Shown: one piece after another, positions 18,660-28,167 of the stretch
Position numbering within the stretch: position 1 is the stretch's first letter
How the letters are laid out: the number at the start of each line of letters is the position of its first letter
Origin: Prescottella agglutinans
Lineage (GTDB): Bacteria > Actinomycetota > Actinomycetes > Mycobacteriales > Mycobacteriaceae
NCBI RefSeq assembly: GCF_004011865.1
Contig: NZ_RKLP01000004.1
Coordinates: 124,001-188,000 of the forward strand
DNA: 64,000 nt
Reading direction: 5' to 3'
Made by a program: the position numbers and the translations under genes
The notes under the pieces: generated by a model
What the model saw: the letters and a program-made list of their open reading frames with translations, nothing else
What the model was told of the DNA's origin: nothing
Database searches by the model: none

Positions 18660-20173
18660 GCGTTGCATCCCATCTGTGCGGGCAGCGGAGCGGGGACGCC
18701 CACCTGGGGCAGTCCCAGCCCGACGCCGATCGGCGGGGTCTTGGGTGTGACCCCGCGTTCGAACGAGTCCCCGGCACGGGTGCGCCGGTGGGTGAGGATC
18801 GGGTCGTCGGCGACGAGGTGGTGCGGCGCGGCCGCGGTGACCACGACCGTGATCACGTCGCCGGGGCGCAGGTCGCCGTCGAGGTTGCCCTCGGGCCGGA
18901 AGTGGACGAGTCGGCCGTCACGGGCCCGACCGCTCATGCGCGCGGTCTCGGCGTTCTTGCGTCCGTCTCCCGCGGTGATGAGCAACTCGACCTCGGCGCC
19001 GACGAGCTTGCGGTTCTCGTCCAGGGTGATCTCCTCCTGGAGCGCGATGAGGCGGTCGTAGCGTTCCTGCACAACGGCTTTGGAAAGCTGACCCTCCATC
19101 TCCGCGGCGGGTGTGCCCGGGCGCTTGGAGTACTGGAACGTGAAGGCGCTGGTGAAGCGGGCCTGCCGGACGACGTCGAGCGTGGCCTGGAAGTCCTCCT
19201 CGGTCTCGCCGGGGAAGCCGACGATGATGTCGGTGGTGATGGCCGCGTGCGGCATCGCGGCGCGCACCTTCTCGATGATGCCGAGGAACTTGGTGCTGCG
19301 GTACGACCGGCGCATCGCCTTGAGCACGCGGTCCGAGCCGGACTGCAGCGGCATGTGCAGCTGCGGGCACACGTTCGGGGTGGTGGCCATCGCCTCGATG
19401 ACGTCGTCGGTGAACTCGGCCGGGTGCGGCGAGGTGAAGCGCACGCGCTCGAGGCCGTCGATCCGCCCGCACGCCTGCAGCAGCTTCGCGAAGGCACCGC
19501 GATCGCGCGGAAGCTCCGGATCGGCGAAGGAGACGCCGTACGAGTTGACGTTCTGGCCCAGCAGCGTCACCTCGACCACGCCCTCGTTCACGAGCGCCTG
19601 GACCTCGGCGAGGATGTCGCCGGGGCGGCGGTCCACCTCCTTGCCGCGCAGGGACGGCACGATGCAGAACGTGCACGTGTTGTTGCAGCCGACGGAGATC
19701 GACACCCAGCCCGCGTAGGCGGACTCACGCTTGGCCGGCAGCGTCGACGGGAACGCCTCGAGCGATTCGAGGATCTCGACCTCGGCCTGCTGGTTGTGGC
19801 GGGCGCGCTCGAGCAACGCGGGCAGCGACCCGATGTTGTGGGTACCGAACACGACGTCGACCCACGGCGCCTTCTTCACGACGGTGTCGCGGTCCTTCTG
19901 GGCGAGGCAGCCGCCGACGGCGATCTGCATGCCGGGACGCTCCTCCTTGACCGGCGCCAGGTGGCTGAGATTGCCGTAGAGCTTGTTGTCCGCGTTCTCG
20001 CGTACCGCGCACGTGTTGAAGACGACCAGGTCCGCCTGCTCCCCCGGCGCGGCCTTCGAGTAGCCGGCGTCCTCGAGCAGGCCCGAGAGCCGCTCGGAGT
20101 CGTGCACGTTCATCTGGCAGCCGTACGTACGGACCTCGTAGCTGCGCCCGCTGTTCTGGTCGATCGTCTCCAC
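18656..20173 (-). CDS. miaB: tRNA-2-methylthio-N6-dimethylallyladenosine synthase MiaB
   Basis: MiaB is a radical-SAM methylthiotransferase that completes ms2i6A at tRNA position 37, acting on the MiaA product. The UPF0004 N-terminal domain has its three cluster cysteines ([23 protein letters not shown]). The radical SAM motif is CNNTCTFC in [24 protein letters not shown] domain follows near [14 protein letters not shown], and a Pro-rich tail ends the protein. The GTG start gives [20 protein letters not shown] and 505 residues, the normal size; the open frame upstream lacks family sequence. Confidence 0.96.
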   Translation of the reverse strand: METIDQNSGRSYEVRTYGCQMNVHDSERLSGLLEDAGYSKAAPGEQADLVVFNTCAVRENADNKLYGNLSHLAPVKEERPGMQIAVGGCLAQKDRDTVVKKAPWVDVVFGTHNIGSLPALLERARHNQQAEVEILESLEAFPSTLPAKRESAYAGWVSISVGCNNTCTFCIVPSLRGKEVDRRPGDILAEVQALVNEGVVEVTLLGQNVNSYGVSFADPELPRDRGAFAKLLQACGRIDGLERVRFTSPHPAEFTDDVIEAMATTPNVCPQLHMPLQSGSDRVLKAMRRSYRSTKFLGIIEKVRAAMPHAAITTDIIVGFPGETEEDFQATLDVVRQARFTSAFTFQYSKRPGTPAAEMEGQLSKAVVQERYDRLIALQEEITLDENRKLVGAEVELLITAGDGRKNAETARMSGRARDGRLVHFRPEGNLDGDLRPGDVITVVVTAAAPHHLVADDPILTHRRTRAGDSFERGVTPKTPPIGVGLGLPQVGVPAPLPAQMGCNA

Positions 20174-20316
20174 GCGTCCAGGGTACGGCCCTGCGCAAAA
20201 CCGCCTGCTGGGGCCACACATCGACCCGTCCGCGCCCACCCCCGCATCTGTATCGTTCAAGATCAGGGCGCGCTGGACCAGCAGGTACGTAATAAGTCCA
20301 GCTAGGGTTACGCGTT

Positions 20317-21090
20317 ATGACGCAGCCTGAGACCACCGGAGCGGCTACCGGAACCCAGTCGATGATCTCCATGCAGGGGGTCAACAAGCACTACGGTGAC
20401 CTGCACGTTCTCAAGGACATCGACCTGGAGATCCCGGCCGGCCAAGTGGTCGTGATGCTCGGACCGTCCGGGTCGGGCAAGTCCACCCTCTGCCGGACCA
20501 TCAACCGCCTCGAGCCCATCGATCAGGGCTCCGTCACGATCGACGGTGTGCCGGTCCCGGCCGAGGGCCGCGCGCTCGCGCGCCTGCGCTCCGATGTCGG
20601 GATGGTGTTCCAGAGCTTCAACCTGTTCGCCCACAAGACGGTGCTCGAGAACGTCATGCTCGCGCCGGTCAAGGTCCGCAAGATCGACAAGGCGCAGGCG
20701 AAGGAGCGCGCGCTGGCGCTGCTCGAGCGCGTCGGCATCGGCACCCAGGCCGACAAGTATCCGGCCCAGCTGTCCGGTGGTCAGCAGCAGCGCGTCGCCA
20801 TCGCCCGATCGCTCGCGATGGACCCCAAGGTCATGCTGTTCGACGAGCCGACGTCGGCCCTCGACCCCGAGATGGTCAACGAGGTCCTCGACGTCATGGT
20901 GAACCTGGCCAAGGAGGGCATGACGATGATCGTCGTCACCCACGAGATGGGGTTCGCACGCAAGGCCGCCGACCGGATCATCTTCATGGCGGACGGCTCG
21001 ATCCTCGAGGACACCGATCCGGACACGTTCTTCACCGCACCGAAGTCGGACCGCGCCAAGGACTTCCTCGGCAAGATCCTCGGACACTGA
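20317..21090 (+). CDS. gluA: glutamate ABC transporter ATP-binding protein GluA
   Basis: This 257-residue ATPase powers an amino-acid importer. It carries Walker [10 protein letters not shown], the Q-loop in [15 protein letters not shown], the LSGGQQQR signature, Walker [16 protein letters not shown] and the switch His in VVTHEMGFA. The four genes gluABCD run in the order known from the C. glutamicum glutamate uptake system, with 20 bases to gluB. About 140 bases separate it from miaB on the other strand and must hold the promoter; the sequence CTAGGGTTACGCGTT just before the start is the only -10-like stretch I see. Confidence 0.95.
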   Translation: MTQPETTGAATGTQSMISMQGVNKHYGDLHVLKDIDLEIPAGQVVVMLGPSGSGKSTLCRTINRLEPIDQGSVTIDGVPVPAEGRALARLRSDVGMVFQSFNLFAHKTVLENVMLAPVKVRKIDKAQAKERALALLERVGIGTQADKYPAQLSGGQQQRVAIARSLAMDPKVMLFDEPTSALDPEMVNEVLDVMVNLAKEGMTMIVVTHEMGFARKAADRIIFMADGSILEDTDPDTFFTAPKSDRAKDFLGKILGH

Positions 21091-21110
21091 GCGGGGACGG
21101 AAGAACCATC

Positions 21111-21956
21111 ATGAGACGCATACGAATCAGATCACCCCGCATCCTCGGTGTCGTCGCGGCGTTGACGGCCGTCGTGCTCACGGCGTCCGCGTGCGGCAGC
21201 AGCGAGCCCCGCGACGTCCTCGCCGACGCCGCAGACGGGCACCTCACCATCGGCACCAAGTACGACCAGCCGGGGCTGGCGCTGCGCGAGCCGGACAAGA
21301 CCATGACCGGGTTCGACGTCGAGGTCGCCAAGTACATCGCGAACTATCTCGGTGTCCCGGAGAGCGGCATCACGTGGCGGGAGGCGCCGTCGGCGCAGCG
21401 CGAGAACCTGATCAAGAACGGTGAGGTCGACTTCGTGGTCGGCACGTACTCGATCACCGACAACCGCAAGAAGGTCGTCGACTTCGCGGGCCCGTACTAC
21501 GTCGCGGGCCAGTCGCTGCTGGTGCGCGCCGACGACGACTCGATCACCGGCGCCGATTCGCTCGAGGGCGGCAAGAAGCTGTGCTCGGTGTCGGGTTCGA
21601 CTCCCGCGCAGAAGATCAAGAAGTCGTACCCGGGCGTCCAGCTGCAGCAGTTCGACAGCTACTCGTCGTGCGTCGAGGCGCTGCACCGCGGCAAGGTCGA
21701 CGCCCTGACCACCGACGACATCATCCTGGCCGGGTACTCCGCGCAGTACCCCGGCGAGTTCAAGCTCGCCGGCCAGCCGTTCACCACCGAGCTGTACGGC
21801 GTCGGACTGCCGAAGGGCGACACAGAAGCTCGGATGAAGATCAACGACGCCATCGAGGACATGATCGCGACCGGCGCCTGGGAACGGGCCTTGCAAGAGA
21901 CCATGGGCGAGTCGGGTTATGCGCTGCCGGCGCCCCCGACCGTCGACCGGTACTGA
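21111..21956 (+). CDS. gluB: glutamate-binding lipoprotein GluB
   Basis: This 281-residue substrate-binding protein of the importer has a lipoprotein signal: a basic start (MRRIRIRSPR), a hydrophobic core and the lipobox LTASAC with Cys28. The family-3 solute-binding pattern is seen in GFDVEVAKYIANYLGV, DFVVGTYSITDNRKK, FAGPYYVAGQSLLVR and the EALHRGKVDALTTDDIILAGY segment. It would be anchored on the outer face of the membrane, delivering glutamate (possibly aspartate) to GluCD. Confidence 0.94.
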   Translation: MRRIRIRSPRILGVVAALTAVVLTASACGSSEPRDVLADAADGHLTIGTKYDQPGLALREPDKTMTGFDVEVAKYIANYLGVPESGITWREAPSAQRENLIKNGEVDFVVGTYSITDNRKKVVDFAGPYYVAGQSLLVRADDDSITGADSLEGGKKLCSVSGSTPAQKIKKSYPGVQLQQFDSYSSCVEALHRGKVDALTTDDIILAGYSAQYPGEFKLAGQPFTTELYGVGLPKGDTEARMKINDAIEDMIATGAWERALQETMGESGYALPAPPTVDRY

Positions 21957-21971
21957 TGCGGAGGAGGTGAC

Positions 21972-22655
21972 ATGGGACTTATCGATACCTACGGCGACCA
22001 GCTCGTCAGCGCGTTCTGGACTACCGTGCAGCTCACGTTCTGGTCGGCGCTCGGCTCGCTGATCTGGGGCACGATCCTCGCCGGCATGCGGGTCTCCCCC
22101 GTGCCGATCCTGCGGACCTTCGCGACCTGGTACGTCAACATCTTCCGCAACACGCCCCTGACGCTGATCATCGTGTTCTGCTCGGTGGGCCTCTACCAGA
22201 ACCTGGGCGTGCACTTCGCCCCCGAGGACTCGCCGACGTTCATCGACCAGAACAACTTCCGTCTCGCGGTGCTCGGATTCATCGTCTACACCTCGGCTTT
22301 CGTGTGCGAATCGCTGCGATCCGGCATCAACACCGTTCCCATGGGGCAGGCCGAGGCGGCCCGCTCGCTCGGTCTGACGTTCGGTCAGAGCATCCGGATG
22401 ATCGTGCTCCCGCAGGCGTTCCGAGCAGTCATCGCACCGCTCGGGAGTGTGCTGATCGCGCTGACGAAGAACACCACGATCGCGTCGGCGATCGGCGTGG
22501 CGGAGGCGTCACTGCTGATGAAGACGATGATCGAGAACGAGGCGGACAAGCTGTTCCTCGTCTTCGGAATCTTCGCGATCGGCTTCATGATCCTGACGTT
22601 GCCGGTCGGCTTCCTGTTCGGTTATCTCGGCAAGCGGTTGGCGGTGAAGCGATGA
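21972..22655 (+). CDS. gluC: glutamate ABC transporter permease GluC
   Basis: This 227-residue permease has the His/Glu/Gln-type amino acid permease topology. It opens with [22 protein letters not shown], then [14 protein letters not shown], and carries the EAA coupling motif [22 protein letters not shown] that contacts GluA. A GGAGGAGGTGAC ribosome-binding site precedes the ATG, and the stop overlaps the gluD start (ATGA). Confidence 0.94.
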   Translation: MGLIDTYGDQLVSAFWTTVQLTFWSALGSLIWGTILAGMRVSPVPILRTFATWYVNIFRNTPLTLIIVFCSVGLYQNLGVHFAPEDSPTFIDQNNFRLAVLGFIVYTSAFVCESLRSGINTVPMGQAEAARSLGLTFGQSIRMIVLPQAFRAVIAPLGSVLIALTKNTTIASAIGVAEASLLMKTMIENEADKLFLVFGIFAIGFMILTLPVGFLFGYLGKRLAVKR

Positions 22656-23575
22656 CCCAGCAGGCGAGCGTTCTCTTCGATGCTCCCGGGCCCCGCGCCC
22701 GGGTCCGGAACCGGCTGATCGCGATCGTCTTCGGCATCGTCCTGGTCGCCGTCGCGGTGTACGTGATCAACGTCCTGGCCGACAACGGACAGCTCGAGGC
22801 CGACAAGTGGTCGCCGTTCCTGGACCACTTCACGTGGACCACGTACCTGCTGCCCGGCCTCAAGGGCACGCTGCTCGCGGCGTCCCTGTCGATCGTGTTC
22901 GCGCTGATCCTCGGCGCCGTCCTCGGCATCGGCCGCCTGTCGGACCACCGCTGGGTCCGGTGGATCAGCGGGGCGATCGTCGAGTTCTTCCGCGCGATCC
23001 CGGTGCTGATCCTGATGATCTTCGCCTACCAGGCGTTCGCGCAGTACGGCATCTTCCCGTCCAGCCAGTTGGCGCTCGCCGCGGTCGTGGTGGGCCTGAC
23101 GCTGTACAACGGCTCGGTGATCGCCGAGATCCTCCGGGCCGGCATCCTGTCGCTGCCGAAGGGGCAGACGGAGGCGGCGTCCGCGCTGGGCATGCGCAAG
23201 AACCAGATGATGCGGCTGATCCTGCTGCCGCAGGCGATCACGACCATGTTGCCGGCTCTGGTGTCGCAGATGGTTGTCGCGCTGAAGGATTCGGCGCTCG
23301 GCTACCAGATCGGCTACGTCGAGCTGATCCGCAGCGGCCAGCAGGCGGCGTCGTACTACCGCAACTTCTTCGCCGCACTGGTCGTGGTCGGCGTGATCAT
23401 GGTGGTCATCAACTTCGCGCTCACGTCGTTCGCGACGTGGCTGGAGAAGCGACTGCGCACCGGCGGCAAGAAGGGTGGCCGCCCGGCCGTCGTGCCGATC
23501 GACACCAACGAACTCGACGGCGCCCCCGGCATCGACGATTTCAGCGACACCGTGCAGTCGCGGCCGCCCCGCTGA
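22652..23575 (+). CDS. gluD: glutamate ABC transporter permease GluD
   Basis: The 307-residue second permease starts at the ATG overlapping the gluC stop; the longer in-frame extension runs through gluC and is rejected. A first TM ([21 protein letters not shown]) is followed by the permease core ([40 protein letters not shown]) and the EAA loop [21 protein letters not shown]. The charged C-terminal tail of about 45 residues is as in corynebacterial GluD. A hairpin follows. Confidence 0.94.
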   Translation: MTQQASVLFDAPGPRARVRNRLIAIVFGIVLVAVAVYVINVLADNGQLEADKWSPFLDHFTWTTYLLPGLKGTLLAASLSIVFALILGAVLGIGRLSDHRWVRWISGAIVEFFRAIPVLILMIFAYQAFAQYGIFPSSQLALAAVVVGLTLYNGSVIAEILRAGILSLPKGQTEAASALGMRKNQMMRLILLPQAITTMLPALVSQMVVALKDSALGYQIGYVELIRSGQQAASYYRNFFAALVVVGVIMVVINFALTSFATWLEKRLRTGGKKGGRPAVVPIDTNELDGAPGIDDFSDTVQSRPPR

Positions 23576-23588
23576 CCTGATCGGTGAG

Positions 23589-23632
23589 CCGACGGGCTCG
23601 CGGCGGACCTCAGTCCTCCGCGAGCCCGTCGG
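23589..23632. terminator. shared terminator of gluD and recX
   Basis: A perfect 15-bp inverted repeat (CCGACGGGCTCGCGG) encloses a 14-base loop. The right arm lies inside the last codons of the convergent recX gene, so the same hairpin can terminate gluABCD and form in the recX mRNA end. A TTTC stretch follows on the plus strand. Confidence 0.75.
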
Positions 23633-24272
23633 TTTCTGCACCCAGGTTCGCCAGTTCGGTCTTCACAACGTTGAACGACAGGGACGCCGGATAGCCCCGG
23701 CGCGCGAGCATGCCGACGAGTCGTCGCATCAGCCGATCCCGGTCGTCGCGGTCCGCGATGTCCGCGGCGGTCGTCCGTGCGAGCTTCTTGCGGACCAGTT
23801 CCGCCGCCCGCTCGTGCTCGTCGTCGGCACTGATCTGCGACAGCGCCTCGGTCGAGGTCTGCTGGTCGATTCCCTTGCGGCGCAGTTCGGTTGCGAGTGC
23901 GCGCCGACCACGCCCGGAGTAGGTGTGCCGAGAGTGCACCCACTGCTCGGCGAAGGCCGCGTCGTCGACGAGCCCCACCTCGGCGAGCCGGTCGAGGACC
24001 GTGTCGATCACCGCCCGCGGGTAGCCCTTCTGCACGAGCTTCTGGTCGAGTTCCGCACGGCTGCGGGCACGCTCGGTGAGCAGCCGCAGGCACACGTCCT
24101 TCGCCCGGACCGCGAGCGTCTCCGGACTGCCCTTCAGCTCGAACGGTTCGCCGTTCTCGCCGACGGGCCGTCCACGCCCCCGATTCGAGGTGCGTCGCCG
24201 GCCGGTGGCGACGTCGTCGCTGCCGTACCGGTCGTAGTGGCTGTTGTCGTCGTGACTGAAGTCGTCGCTCAT
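23610..24272 (-). CDS. recX: regulatory protein RecX
   Basis: RecX binds RecA filaments and restrains recombinase and coprotease activity. The 220-residue product has the three-helix repeats typical of the family (VCLRLLTERARSRAELDQKLVQKGY, then VLDRLAEVGLVDDAAFAEQWV, and RRLVGMLARRGYPASLSFNVV). It also has a charged N-terminal extension of about 45 residues. It lies 62 bases downstream of recA with a hairpin between, so recX expression probably depends on partial read-through from recA. Confidence 0.93.
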   Translation of the reverse strand: MSDDFSHDDNSHYDRYGSDDVATGRRRTSNRGRGRPVGENGEPFELKGSPETLAVRAKDVCLRLLTERARSRAELDQKLVQKGYPRAVIDTVLDRLAEVGLVDDAAFAEQWVHSRHTYSGRGRRALATELRRKGIDQQTSTEALSQISADDEHERAAELVRKKLARTTAADIADRDDRDRLMRRLVGMLARRGYPASLSFNVVKTELANLGAETDGLAED

Positions 24273-24283
24273 GGCTGAGAATT

Positions 24284-24321
24284 CGCCTCCGGCCCGGCCA
24301 CTGTCGACCGGGCCGGAGGCG
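24284..24321 (-). terminator. hairpin between recA and recX (attenuator-like)
   Basis: A perfect 14-bp inverted repeat (CGCCTCCGGCCCGG with a 10-base loop) lies between the recA stop and the recX start. It is flanked by AATT and ATT rather than a full T-tract, which fits partial termination and lower recX than recA expression. Confidence 0.65.
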
Positions 24322-24334
24322 ATTCGTCGTGGGC

Positions 24335-25372
24335 CTAGAAGTCGGCCGACTCGGAATCCTCGGCGGTGAGGACCGCGCCGATGCCGAGCTTCTCCTTGAT
24401 CTTCTTCTCGATCTCGTCGCGGATGTCGGTGTTCTCGAGCAGGAACTTGCGGGCGTTCTCCTTGCCCTGGCCCAGCTGGTCGCCCTCGTACGTGTACCAG
24501 GAACCGGACTTGCGGATGAACCCGTGCTCGACGCCCATGTCGATCAGCGAGCCCTCCTTGCTGATGCCCTGGCCGTAGAGGATGTCGAACTCGGCCTGCT
24601 TGAACGGCGGCGACACCTTGTTCTTGACGACCTTGACGCGGGTGCGGTTACCGACCGCGTCGGTGCCGTCCTTGAGGGTCTCGATGCGGCGCACGTCGAG
24701 GCGGACCGAGGAGTAGAACTTGAGCGCCTTACCACCGGTCGTGGTCTCGGGCGAGCCGAACATCACGCCGATCTTCTCGCGCAGCTGGTTGATGAAGATC
24801 GCGGTGGTGCCCGAGTTGTTGAGCGCACCGGTCATCTTCCGCAGCGCCTGGCTCATCAGTCGCGCCTGCAGGCCGACGTGGCTGTCGCCCATCTCGCCCT
24901 CGATCTCGGCGCGCGGCACGAGCGCGGCCACCGAGTCGACCACGATGATGTCGAGGGCACCGGAGCGGATCAGCATGTCCGCGATCTCGAGCGCCTGCTC
25001 ACCGGTGTCAGGCTGCGAGACCAGCAGCGCGTCGGTGTCGACGCCGAGCTTGCGGGCGTACTCCGGATCGAGCGCGTGCTCGGCGTCGATGAAGGCCGCG
25101 ATACCACCGTTGGCCTGTGCGTTCGCGACCGCGTGGAGGGCGACCGTCGTCTTACCCGAGGATTCCGGGCCGTAGATCTCGACGACGCGACCACGCGGCA
25201 GACCGCCGATGCCCAGCGCCACGTCGAGCGCGATCGATCCCGTCGGGATCACGGCGATGGGCTGACGCGCCTCCTCGCCCAGGCGCATCACGGAGCCCTT
25301 GCCGAAGCTCTTGTCGATCTGAGCGAGCGCCAGTTCGAGCGCCTTGTCGCGGTCGTGTGCCTGTGGTGCCAT
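24335..25372 (-). CDS. recA: recombinase RecA
   Basis: RecA forms filaments on single-stranded DNA, drives homologous recombination and triggers LexA self-cleavage. The 345-residue product is full length and shows no intein, unlike M. tuberculosis RecA. Walker A is [12 protein letters not shown], Walker B is in IIVDSVAAL, and the DNA-binding loops L1 ([21 protein letters not shown]) and L2 ([23 protein letters not shown]) are intact. It is preceded by a LexA box and followed by recX. It also marks the left border of the accessory island. Confidence 0.98.
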   Translation of the reverse strand: MAPQAHDRDKALELALAQIDKSFGKGSVMRLGEEARQPIAVIPTGSIALDVALGIGGLPRGRVVEIYGPESSGKTTVALHAVANAQANGGIAAFIDAEHALDPEYARKLGVDTDALLVSQPDTGEQALEIADMLIRSGALDIIVVDSVAALVPRAEIEGEMGDSHVGLQARLMSQALRKMTGALNNSGTTAIFINQLREKIGVMFGSPETTTGGKALKFYSSVRLDVRRIETLKDGTDAVGNRTRVKVVKNKVSPPFKQAEFDILYGQGISKEGSLIDMGVEHGFIRKSGSWYTYEGDQLGQGKENARKFLLENTDIRDEIEKKIKEKLGIGAVLTAEDSESADF

Positions 25373-25512
25373 CGTGGTCCCCTTTTCGAAGTCTCGTCAG
25401 CGATCTGAGGTTCAGGTTAGAGCCCGGTACCGACAACTTCGCCGACCCGAACGACCCGACACTGCCGCACCCAGCGGTAACTCATGGACAGCAACGGATA
25501 ACCCCAGCATAG

Positions 25513-25528
25513 GCGAACATGTGTTCGA
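25513..25528 (-). promoter_or_regulatory. LexA (SOS) box upstream of recA
   Basis: The site GCGAACATGTGTTCGA has the perfect palindromic core CGAACATGTGTTCG and lies 141 bases upstream of the recA start. It matches the actinobacterial LexA consensus exactly. Backbone sequence appears to end just beyond it. Confidence 0.9.
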
Positions 25529-26406
25529 GTCAATTGCCACCTCCTGCCAGTTGCCTGGTGCGCCGATACCAGCCCCTGCGGATCCGAAGCGGACAGCGGA
25601 GAATCGGGCCATGCCGCCGGGGAGCGTTCCGCCGCCGATGCCGGCCACGCTCGGCCAGCTGCCGGCCGGTGAGCGGTACGCCTGGGAGATGAAATGGGAT
25701 GGAAACGAGCGGGTTCGGGGATTCCAGAACGTCAGACAAGACAAACCCGCACTTTGATCCCGTCAATTCGACCCACTTCACGGCCAGTTCAATGCGACCG
25801 GATCGATGAACGGGGCATGACAGTCGAGTTGAGGCTCACGCCGTCTCGTGGAGTTGGGGTAGCGCTACAACTGAGTGCCAGTGACAAATCTGCCGCGTCG
25901 ACCGGTCAGCCGAGTGCCCCATCCGATCTTCGAGAGCACCACGCCTTCTCTGCGCTACGCAAGCGGCAGCTCTGATCGCGGCGCCTGGCCGGATAGCTTC
26001 TTCGGCTCGGCGCCTGATACTGCATCTGCCCACTGATTGGCCGTGGGAAATGGCGTGGACCGAACTGTTCACCGGAGTCTGCGGACCGCCGAACCAGATG
26101 CACGCCTGACCGCCCAGCCGAAGACTGCGTACGGCCGCCGCAGCAACTCTCGGAGCAGTGCTCGTTCTCGGCACACCAGTTGGTGTGGAAACGAGTCGAT
26201 GGAGTTCTGCCAATCAGTGGACGGCGCCAAGGACTGCTGAGGCCACTGTGTCAAGCGCTCGACGAGTTGAGATCTACGCGCGACTTCACGAGAGAACTCA
26301 ATTCCATACGGCTGCAACGTCGGTGCGTGATCTATGGGAGCAGATCACTGCGTCCACAGTCTTCCCCGCTGAATGTTTGGCGGTCGAGAGGCGACACACG
26401 AAGTGG
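25529..26406. other. stretch without a recognisable gene at the island's left border
   Basis: About 880 bases upstream of recA contain only open frames with no family resemblance, overlapping on both strands and rich in Arg/Ser. In the expected backbone order the DUF3046 gene should appear here, but it is found near 42.8 kb instead. The composition looks less GC-biased than the flanking backbone. I see no direct repeat marking the junction. Confidence 0.5.
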
Positions 26407-26508
26407 CTACGATTCGTCGGCGACAAGCCGGTAGATCACGTAGCCGACGGACCATCCCGTCAACAGGATGCAGATGACTAGAAGGATTTCGGTCGCCTGC
26501 ACCAGCAT
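26407..26508 (-). CDS. possible 33-residue single-pass membrane peptide
   Basis: The frame encodes a hydrophobic helix (about residues 7-28, ILLVICILLTGWSVGYVIYR) ending in an acidic tail. It is preceded by a good ribosome-binding site, GAGGAGG, about 11 bases before the ATG. It lies in the remnant-rich left end of the island, downstream of the sdhA fragment on the same strand. It could be the intact small partner of a lost transporter, or chance. I do not recognise a family. Confidence 0.35.
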   Translation of the reverse strand: MLVQATEILLVICILLTGWSVGYVIYRLVADES

Positions 26509-26659
26509 TCTGGGCCGCCTCCTCACATGATTGGTGAAACATGCTCGTAGAGTGGACCGACGTGCGTGTCTCCGACATTGGCACCATCGTCTATCGCAAA
26601 CCGAACCCGTCGGGGTGGTCGGGGATCGCGCCCTGAACTGGGTGATCAGCACTTTCGCA

Positions 26660-26815
26660 ATCCTCGCGGGCGTGGCCGCCGCGTGTCTCTGTGCGGTTGA
26701 GTGCGCCGACGACCGTGACCTCGGCGAGTTCGAGCAGGAAGCCCAGCTCGATGGCCTCGAGCATGTCGCTGTTATAGCGCTTGCTCTCGTCCTGAACCGT
26801 GATTCGCGTGAGCTT
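26660..26815 (-). pseudogene. fragment of succinate dehydrogenase flavoprotein subunit (sdhA)
   Basis: About 50 residues read VQDESKRYNSDMLEAIELG then FLLELAEVTVVGALNRTETRGGHARED. This is the C-terminal helical-domain segment of SdhA, including the conserved S/E-RGGHARED motif. Nothing of the rest of SdhA surrounds it, and the frame runs on into unrelated sequence. It directly abuts the resolvase remnant on the same strand, so it is a stray piece left by a rearrangement rather than a gene. Confidence 0.75.
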
Positions 26816-26825
26816 CGGAGTGGCC

Positions 26826-27135
26826 AGCCACCCATCCGGCCACGGGCACGGGCGGCGGGTCGGCCCCTCACGCGTGTGGGCCACGACCAGCTCGCGCTGC
26901 AGCTCGGCGGGCACCGATAGCGTCCCGAAAGACATCGCGCGGCCTTGGGCGGTGGCGGTGTCGATGCCCTGCTCGGGCACCGCAAAACGACACCGCGCTC
27001 TCGGAGCTGCGCCAGGGTGATCAAGTGCAGCACCGACCGGCCCAACCGGTTCAGCCGTGTGAACACAAGCTGATTCCCTTCGCGTAGCAGCGCCAGGGCC
27101 AGATCCAGCTGCAGGCGGGATCTTTCGCACCGGAT
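26826..27135 (-). pseudogene. decayed serine recombinase (resolvase/invertase)
   Basis: One frame gives LDLALALLREGNQLVFTRLNRLGRSVLHL, the helix and RLNRLGRS motif of the resolvase catalytic domain. The next frame continues GIDTATAQGRAMSFGTLSVPAELQREL, and a further shift gives RPAARARGRMGG. At least two frameshifts and the loss of both the N-terminal catalytic Ser region and the C-terminal helix-turn-helix mean it is inactive. It suggests that a Tn3-like or phage-type element once occupied this spot. Confidence 0.8.
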
Positions 27136-27276
27136 GCGTGATCGACGTGGATGTTCTCGGCACTCACCCGGACAGATCCCCGCCACCGGACAGTTCTCGT
27201 GGCCGCCAATGGGCAGTTCCTACTGGCCCTTGACAGCGATGCTAAAGTGAATTCAGTTCATCTTTGAGGAGGAAGA

Positions 27277-28167
27277 ATGTTCGAGACTTTGCTGTACTCC
27301 GTTTCGGATCAGGTGGCGACGATTACGTTGAATCGCCCCGAAGCGCTCAACACGATCGTTCCGCCGATGCCGGACGAGTTCCAAGCGGCGATCACCGAAG
27401 CAACACGAGATCCGCAGGTGAAGGTCATCGTGCTTCGTGGATCCGGTCGATCTTTCAGTGCCGGCTACGACTTCAGTGGCGGATTTCATCACTGGGACGA
27501 TCAGATCAACACCAACGGGCAGTGGGATGCGGGCAAGGACTTCGTGTTCGCGACCGCGCCGACGGCGTCGCCCACGCAGAAGTTCATGAGCATGTGGCGT
27601 TGCCCCAAGCCGGTCATCGCCCAGGTTCACGGATGGTGCGTCGGCGGCGCCAGCGAGACGGCTCTGTGTGCGGATATCGTCATCGCCTCGGAGGACGCGC
27701 GGATCGGTACGCCGTACTCGCGCATGTGGGGCTGCCACCTGTCCGGGATGTGGATCTACCGCCTCGGACTGGCCAAGGCCAAGGAGTACTCATTGCTCGG
27801 GAAGCCGGTCTCCGGCAAGGAAGCGGCCGAGATCGGATTGATCAACAAGTCCGTCCCGTTCGAGGACCTTGAGGCTGAAGTCGCGCGCACGGCAGAGAAG
27901 CTCGCCGCGATTCCGGTGTCCCAGCTGTCGGCAATGAAGCTGATCGTTAACCAGGCCTACGAGAACATGGGCTTGGCGAGCACACAGACCCTGGGGCCGA
28001 TCCTCGACGGTCTGATGCGCAACACGTCGGAGGCGCGAGAGTTCATCGACATCGCCGAGAACGAGAGCGTCGCCGCGGTCGTGGCGCGTCGTGATGGACC
28101 GTTTGGCGACTATAAGTCTGCTCCGCTGGATGAGCAGCCGAACCCGAACCATGTCATCGTCCCCTGA
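27277..28167 (+). CDS. enoyl-CoA hydratase/isomerase (crotonase) family protein
   Basis: The 296-residue product has the crotonase fold. The oxyanion-hole segments are SGRSFSAGYDFSG (about residues 57-68) and HGWCVGGASETALCADIV (118-135). Glu127 aligns with the first catalytic Glu of enoyl-CoA hydratase, but the position of the second Glu (usually in a QPE motif) reads GTPYSRMWG, so it is not a canonical hydratase. A strong GAGGAGGAAGA site precedes the ATG. TTGACA at 27230 and a TGAATTCA palindrome lie in the short leader. The downstream TetR gene overlaps its 3' end by 17 bases, so the two form an operon. Codon use is less GC3-biased than in the backbone. Confidence 0.85.
   Translation: MFETLLYSVSDQVATITLNRPEALNTIVPPMPDEFQAAITEATRDPQVKVIVLRGSGRSFSAGYDFSGGFHHWDDQINTNGQWDAGKDFVFATAPTASPTQKFMSMWRCPKPVIAQVHGWCVGGASETALCADIVIASEDARIGTPYSRMWGCHLSGMWIYRLGLAKAKEYSLLGKPVSGKEAAEIGLINKSVPFEDLEAEVARTAEKLAAIPVSQLSAMKLIVNQAYENMGLASTQTLGPILDGLMRNTSEAREFIDIAENESVAAVVARRDGPFGDYKSAPLDEQPNPNHVIVP

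Noticed and set aside
20200-20316. Riboswitch in the gluA leader
   Set aside because: The leader is short and shows no known aptamer motif or strong alternative hairpins.
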